The notes under the pieces are model-generated. The model saw only the letters and a list, made by a program, of their open reading frames with translations. It was not told where the DNA came from and did not search any database. A stretch of 64,000 nt of DNA from Omphalotus guepiniiformis (Eukaryota > Basidiomycota > Agaricomycetes > Agaricales > Omphalotaceae). The DNA lies in assembly GCA_028554645.1 (NCBI GenBank), contig JAQOOI010000064.1, positions 2,108,001 through 2,172,000 of the forward strand, written 5' to 3'. A program made the position numbers and the translations under genes. This document shows positions 58,629-64,000 of the stretch, piece by piece; positions within the stretch are counted from its first letter, which is position 1, and each line of letters starts with the position of its first letter.

Positions 58629-60719
58629 TGGATATGAATATCTGCCGATCTCACGGCGATACGGCCTCCTTGTATCCGAGACTTGTTAATTGCGTCTTCT
58701 TCCTGTATGTAGGAGGTCGGTCATGGCATAAGTTATCAACTGAGCCAAAAGTACACTGTTTCCAAGCGGAGGGCCGAGGCTGTAACGAAGTGCGACTTTT
58801 CTGAGAGCTACGTCGATGAGAAGTTCAATGCAATCCATTTATTACAGGTATCTATGATGTCTACTGATGTCGAGAATTCGCTCAAGGAACGATTTTCCGT
58901 TGCTATTCTTCCGCCGGCTAGGTCTGGCTCATCCCTGTCAGTTTTATGATTGAGTAAGTTCATATCCCAACAAGATCAGACACTTAAGTTTGCAGTCCCA
59001 CCTGATTGGAACCATGATTGCCTGAAGCATTTACCGAGCAGCCAAAGTCTCGGAATTCGAATTCGAAGGCAGTAGGTGGAAGTCACTACCATGAGGCTTA
59101 TTGGGGTCGAAACGAATTAATGTGGTCGATCTTAATAGGTTCGCGTCAGTGATCTGATAAGCTGGAATAGGTAGAAGATCCCATGGTACAAGGAAAGAGT
59201 GCCTCTTTGAAGGCAACATTTGGTAGAGTAATAATACATATAGAATGCGGATGATACATATGCGAGTGTAAACAATACAGTCTAAGCCGTCGGATGTCCC
59301 CAAAAATGTGATGTGGTGTAAGAAAGTTCGTCCATGCAATGTGGTATCTGCAGTAAGAATAGATTGTCTCTGTATCTAGTACACAAGTGACTTCCATCTA
59401 TGCTTTTGTGACCGATGCCGCACTATCGGGGATATGAGAAGTTGATGGTTCGTATTGGATACAGAGACTCACGGCAATTGAAAAGGTGCCCCAACGTCTG
59501 GTCTGATAGTCAGCATCAGGGTACCCTGTGAATATGTTCAGATCGTTTGCAGGATAAGATCAAAAAGATGACGGCAACGTACGTCTGCCATGACGGCGGA
59601 GGCCTGCACCGTCCCATACAGCATCTGGCTGCGAGCATTAAAGAAAAAAACTCGTGTGCCGGCCTGGATCCAGTCAAAGTGATATCCCGTGATGATAGAA
59701 GTAAGTACGAACAGGAAAGCTGTTGTTCATAGCCAAAATAGTCTTGCTAGTAATGTTCGATTCGTGAGTTGCAGAAAGTGCTCGTCCTAGACGAAGCTCT
59801 TTATACCATGCAGGAAACCAAGACCCAGGGATTATAGATTGAAGCCTTCGGTTGATCGCGCAGCTTATGAAGAGGGTATAGGAATCGGGGTTAGGCCATC
59901 TAGTCGGAGGAATCTGAGAAGGTTCATGAACCTTAGACGAGCTGTCGTAGAACTCGAGGGAGGAACAAGGTGTGAAGAGCAATCGGACGAAGTAGTGTGG
60001 CCATTAAAATTCCGAGGTCACTATGTAACACGGTTCGTTCGTTCCAGATTATGCGATCGGTTAATCTAGCAAGCTGTGTTAGTGTTCGGGAAACAGATGC
60101 ACAATCTTGTAGTCGTTGTAAGTTTTTGATCTTCTTGGTGAGTACTCGAGGACCGGAAATAGGCCAAGGGAGCATACATTCATAAATCAGACGCTCGAAG
60201 GAAGCCTTAGCCGATCGAAGGTCAAAGGCAGGCACGTCTTGATCTGCAGCAGCAGCACGTAATGGACACGCGTCGCCATACCCAGCGTTGAAGTTCTTAC
60301 ATTTGAGGATACGAAATCAGTTGTGAATTTGAACAAGAGGAAGAATTGAAACCACGACTCTGCAAAAACCTGGGAAACTTCGCCAGCTCTTGAAATTAGT
60401 TTAGACCAGGGTGCTCGTCGGATACTCAACCCCCGCAAGTAGTCAGAGAGAAGGAGAACCCAGAGAAAGTAAAATAATGCAGAGACAATCTCCATACATA
60501 TTAAACCCAAGAACGAGGTGGAAGAGAACGAGATGAACGATTCGATGAGAGACGACCTACTCTTTGCGCATGTTTGTACATGGATTAATCTCAGTTCTCA
60601 CTCTGTGAAGCCTCTTTCTCAAATTCATTGCTAACCTTTGACTGCTTGCAGGTTGACTTCGCTGGAATTGCATGCCAGCACCGGTCTTGCCAACAAGGAA
60701 CACTACACCGCGTCATGAT
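58629..60719. other. Unassigned region with one orphan open frame and a hydrophobic ORF
   Basis: Plus strand 58711-58950 is open for about 80 codons (with RRAEAVTKCDFSESYVDEKF and DVENSLKERF) but has no nearby ATG in frame and matches nothing I recall. Minus strand 60187-60510 encodes a hydrophobic start (MEIVSALFYFLWVLLLSDYL) that may be the first exon of an unknown membrane protein continuing toward 59900. Neither could be completed into a gene. The right end holds the LST8 promoter and probably a 5'-UTR intron ending at 60651. Confidence 0.35.
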
Positions 60720-62185
60720 ATGTCTGTAATCCTTGTTACCGGTTCTTATGATCACGAAATACGATTTTGGGAGGCTTGGAGTGGTATATGCTCTCGAACG
60801 ATAACTCGTACTGGAGAATCTGGGGTGAGAATTGACTGTGTGGGTATTCCTACTAATTTTGACATAATATACTCTCTTTTGGCTCTTAGCAAGTCAACCG
60901 CCTTGCCATATCGCCTGAGTAAGCCAAAGCGCTGTTCATTGCTCTGGCATGGAGGATCAACTTTATACTTTTAGCAAACGTTTTCTAGCTGCAGCTATAC
61001 ACAAGAAAGTCAATATATATGACATTGCGAGTGCTTCGTCCGAGCCTGTAACCCATCACTCTTTCCATGCGTATTTTTGACTAACGGTAACTTTCAGCTC
61101 ATCACGTTTGAAGGTCATGCCAAGAATGTCACTTCCGTATCATTTCACAGCGAAGGGAAGTGGCTGGTGACTGGAAGCGAGGACGGGACGATTAAGATTT
61201 GGGATCTACGGTGTGTTAAACGAGCCCCTTCTCCTGTAACTCAATCTCATCTCATTTCAAGGAGCGCGCATTTACATCGAACTTACGATAACTCAAACGC
61301 TGGTAGATTGCACTTAAATTTAGAATGACTCCCATTTTGACTTCACACGATGCTAGTGAACGATGTATGCGTACATCCGAATCAAGGGGAGCTCATTTCT
61401 TGTGACCAGTCCGGGAGTATCAAACAGTGGGACTTGTCTGAGAACATCTGTTCACACGAATTGGTGAGGAGCAAAAATGGTGTCTTGCTCAGTTACTCTG
61501 ATATCTTACTTAGACGCCCGCGGGAAAAACACCCATACGTTCAGTCAGTCTAGCCCTGGATGGTTCCTGTTTGGTGGCCGGAAATAACAAAGTTGTTGTC
61601 TGTGTTGTCGAATTGTAATGGCATAACTGACAACCTATTCTAGGGCCAATGCTACGTGTGGAAAGTCAACGACGAAAGCTCGGGTCTTCCTCGTTTTCAA
61701 GCTGTTACAACCTTTCATGCCCACAATAAATATCTTACGCGCTGTCTACTGAGTCCGGATGCGAAGTAAATTGACTCAATTCTCCTGTTATGCCGTAACT
61801 TAAGTCATCTTTAGGTGTCTGGCAACATGCTCGGCTGACACTACAGTGAAAATATGGTCAATTTCGCCCAACTATGAATTCAAGCAAGAAAAGGTCTTGA
61901 CTGGACATCAAAGATGGGTATGGGATTGCGCCTTCAGTGCAGATTCTGCTTATCTTGTTACGGGTACATATTCGTTGAAATTGTCGACTGTTTGCGTGTC
62001 TCAAGGACAATATTCACAGCTTCCTCTGATCATACAGCTAGGCTATGGGAGATGGCTTCGGGCGAAACAGTTCGCCAATATAATGGCCATCACAAAGGTA
62101 ATTTCCTCTTCCTACTTTGAGTAACGGGAACTCATTGACATAATCCAGCTGCGGTATGTTGTGCTTTGCACGATGGTGCTGGGTA
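60720..62185 (+). CDS. LST8: LST8, WD40 subunit of TOR complexes
   Basis: Seven-bladed WD40 protein that binds the TOR kinase domain in TORC1 and TORC2. The start at 60720-60722 gives [20 protein letters not shown], the conserved N terminus; an upstream in-frame ATG at 60672 adds 16 residues. Blades in order: [65 protein letters not shown] with [10 protein letters not shown], then [20 protein letters not shown], then [28 protein letters not shown]. The last two blades are [20 protein letters not shown] with [20 protein letters not shown], and [20 protein letters not shown] terminus [17 protein letters not shown]. About eleven small exons, all frame-restoring. Strongly conserved and complete. 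Confidence 0.92.
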
Positions 62186-64000
62186 GAGTGTGGGATTCGT
62201 GTTTGTGAGTGGACTCATGCGTTTTAGAAAAAATATCCAGGGCTAATATATGTCTGGAATCATTCCTACAGACTACAGGCATTTGGTACAGTGAAGCAAT
62301 GCTTCACGCTCGAAATCAATGTTTCTGCAACATGTCTAAACATTGTAAAGTATACTGGCTCCATGTTGTGTGTAATTCACTGGCAATTCATAAACTGAAA
62401 CGACAGCTTGGTTGCCCTCTGCAGAGAAATCTAATCTTCTCATTGCCTCGTGCGAGATATCGATAGCACAAAAATGGTGTGACTGTCAGAAAAATCGTCG
62501 GAGAAGGGAAGCCACCATTGATGCAAAATTTCGTTTCTGTTGGCTGGTGTGGTCACAGGTTGGCTCGCAATGTGGTTGAAGGTCGTCATACCCTTTGTTC
62601 GCATGCATTGGCACGGTGTGCTGAACCTGAACATTCTCGGTGGAAATTTGCGTCTTCTTTGAATCTTTCCACTTGAGGTCGGGCCCTTGACCCGATTCTT
62701 CCCGCGAATTACTGTCTGGTCAAAATATCTCTCACCTCCTCGGTTATAATCCTACTCTTTGTGCAAACTGAAGGCTGCAGTTGATGTCATTTCATTTCAC
62801 ATTTCGCCGCTGAGAGATGACCTTTTTTCTCCTGGCGGCTGATCACAATAGGAACAATGTTATTGATATCATCTACGGCACCATCTGGGACCGTAGGCTG
62901 GTTCATAGATCATTATTAAATACGAGGTGACCAATTTTCGGGCTCTTCTGGCAATTTGTCTCACACTTTATGTCAGCTTCGGTCTGGACATACCTGCACC
63001 CTCTTCTGTTGGTCGAGCCGCGAACGTTTTCGAGTTCATGACTATGTTAGGAGGTATTCATTCGTTCATGTTCCAAGTTGAGGTTCAGGAATGGTCTTTC
63101 ATCGACGTCGTACCAATCATATGGAAAATACTGGATTGTGCTGCGTCATTTGTCTTCTTCAATGACAGATTTGAGGTTGTAGGTGAGCTTTCGATTTACT
63201 TAATCGCTTTGAAACACAATTCCAGCCTAGCCCTCTCTCCACCTATTCTTTCTGAGTATGTGTGATGGCCGCAACTGGGGCTAAGCCACACATCTTGTCC
63301 GGTCCGTCGGAACCGAAATATCACCATGATAGAACGCAGGTTGGATAATGCCCTTGAAGACTGGCATTGGCTAAAACCTCGTAACGAGACATCGAGAAAT
63401 CATCTCAGGAAAAGGGAGAAGAATGAATCAGGTATGTGGCGAGAAAGGATCCAGATGTTCGAATTCATTTCGCCAACAGGCCAGGGTATAATAGATCTTG
63501 CCAATAGACGGCCCTGCAATGAAAGAGCGAATGACAAGTTCAGAATTGAATTGACGGACATCCTTCAATATTGCTATTGCACGAAGCAGGTATGTAGCCG
63601 GTTAGGCGGCTGTCGGAAACGCTAGTTCGAAGGATTCCTCGGAAAATAGTGGACACACAGTGCCATTGGTATCCAAAAAGCTCAGGCTTTACCTTGCGCG
63701 ACGCAGTCACTAAATCATGTATGAAGTCTAGGGTCCATAATGTTGTCACCCTCATGTTTTTCGCAGGCAGTTCGACTCTCGACGATCAGAAACTTGAGAT
63801 GATCGGATTGTCGGTGAGTGAGGTAGCCTACTAGAATGAAATCATCTATGATATTCAGCTCGTGTAGGCAAAATACAAGCTTGCAGTCAACAGGATGGGA
63901 GCCCGGTGCAGTATGTGTGATAATTATGATCATGATTAAAAGTGTTGTACGCACTGACAAGTGCAAGTGGTATGTCTGCGGAGAGTACGGAGAGTGCCTG
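62186..64000. other. Unassigned right end
   Basis: About 1.8 kb downstream of LST8. A plus-strand frame at 62927-63265 begins hydrophobic (ALLAICLTLYVSFGLDIPAP), and another at 63326-63625 (with MIERRLDNALEDWHWLKP) contains possible GT..AG introns. I could not link them or name a family. They may be exons of an unknown gene that continues past the window, or decayed sequence. Confidence 0.3.

Overview
The window is nuclear DNA of a filamentous basidiomycete, most likely an Agaricomycete. Genes lie on both strands and are dense. Nearly every one is cut by short introns of about 45-70 nt with GT..AG ends (three use GC..AG). Families typical of these fungi are present: a Zn2Cys6 regulator, STN1/CDC45, a peflin-like penta-EF-hand protein, and small intron-rich lineage-restricted proteins. 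No tRNA, rRNA, CRISPR or bacterial-type operon was recognised. Coordinates give the outer span of each CDS. Exons were joined by hand from splice signals and frame continuity, so exon borders are predictions.

Layout. 1-3.4 kb: Zn2Cys6 transcription factor (minus, 3' end off the window). 4.7-7.8 kb: ribosome-biogenesis protein NOP16 (minus) with an unusually long 2-kb last intron. 8.7-10 kb: HAD-family hydrolase (minus). 10-12.4 kb: gene-poor, possibly decayed. 12.4-19.5 kb: four plus-strand genes, namely a single-pass membrane protein with PPxY motifs, a penta-EF-hand protein, a small zinc-ribbon protein, and a long-chain acyl-CoA synthetase with a PTS1-like tail. 19.9-24.3 kb: two tandem MFS transporters (minus). 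24.8-25.6 kb: hypothetical gene. 26-29.6 kb: divergent pair of an M24 Xaa-Pro peptidase and a CUE-AlkB-GRF protein. 30.6-34.3 kb: M13 (neprilysin-type) peptidase with one non-canonical intron. 34.5-36.7 kb: divergent pair HIS3 and a histidine phosphatase. 36.7-38.9 kb: intergenic, with a 570-bp MITE-like element upstream of a small secreted protein.

40.3-42.1 kb: MSS51-like protein. 42.3-47 kb: tail-to-tail STN1 (telomere capping) and CDC45 (replicative helicase). 47.9-52.7 kb: divergent pair of a mitochondrial-type phospholipid scramblase and mitochondrial IF2. 52.8-54.2 kb: CHORD-CS co-chaperone. 54.2-56.2 kb: no gene recognised. 56.2-58.6 kb: divergent pair of a mitochondrial carrier-like protein and an ALKBH7-like dioxygenase. 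60.7-62.2 kb: LST8 (TOR complex). 62.2-64 kb: nothing assigned.

The content is mostly conserved housekeeping: ribosome biogenesis, mitochondrial translation and assembly, replication and telomere maintenance, histidine synthesis, TOR signalling. The accessory-looking parts are the tandem MFS pair, the MITE plus secreted-peptide locus, the decayed 10-12.4 kb stretch, and the 54-56 and 62-64 kb gaps. I found no convincing undescribed multi-gene system. The most noteworthy signals are compact bidirectional promoters (including overlapping ATGs at 35380-35383), non-canonical introns, the NOP16 giant intron, and the MITE-like element.
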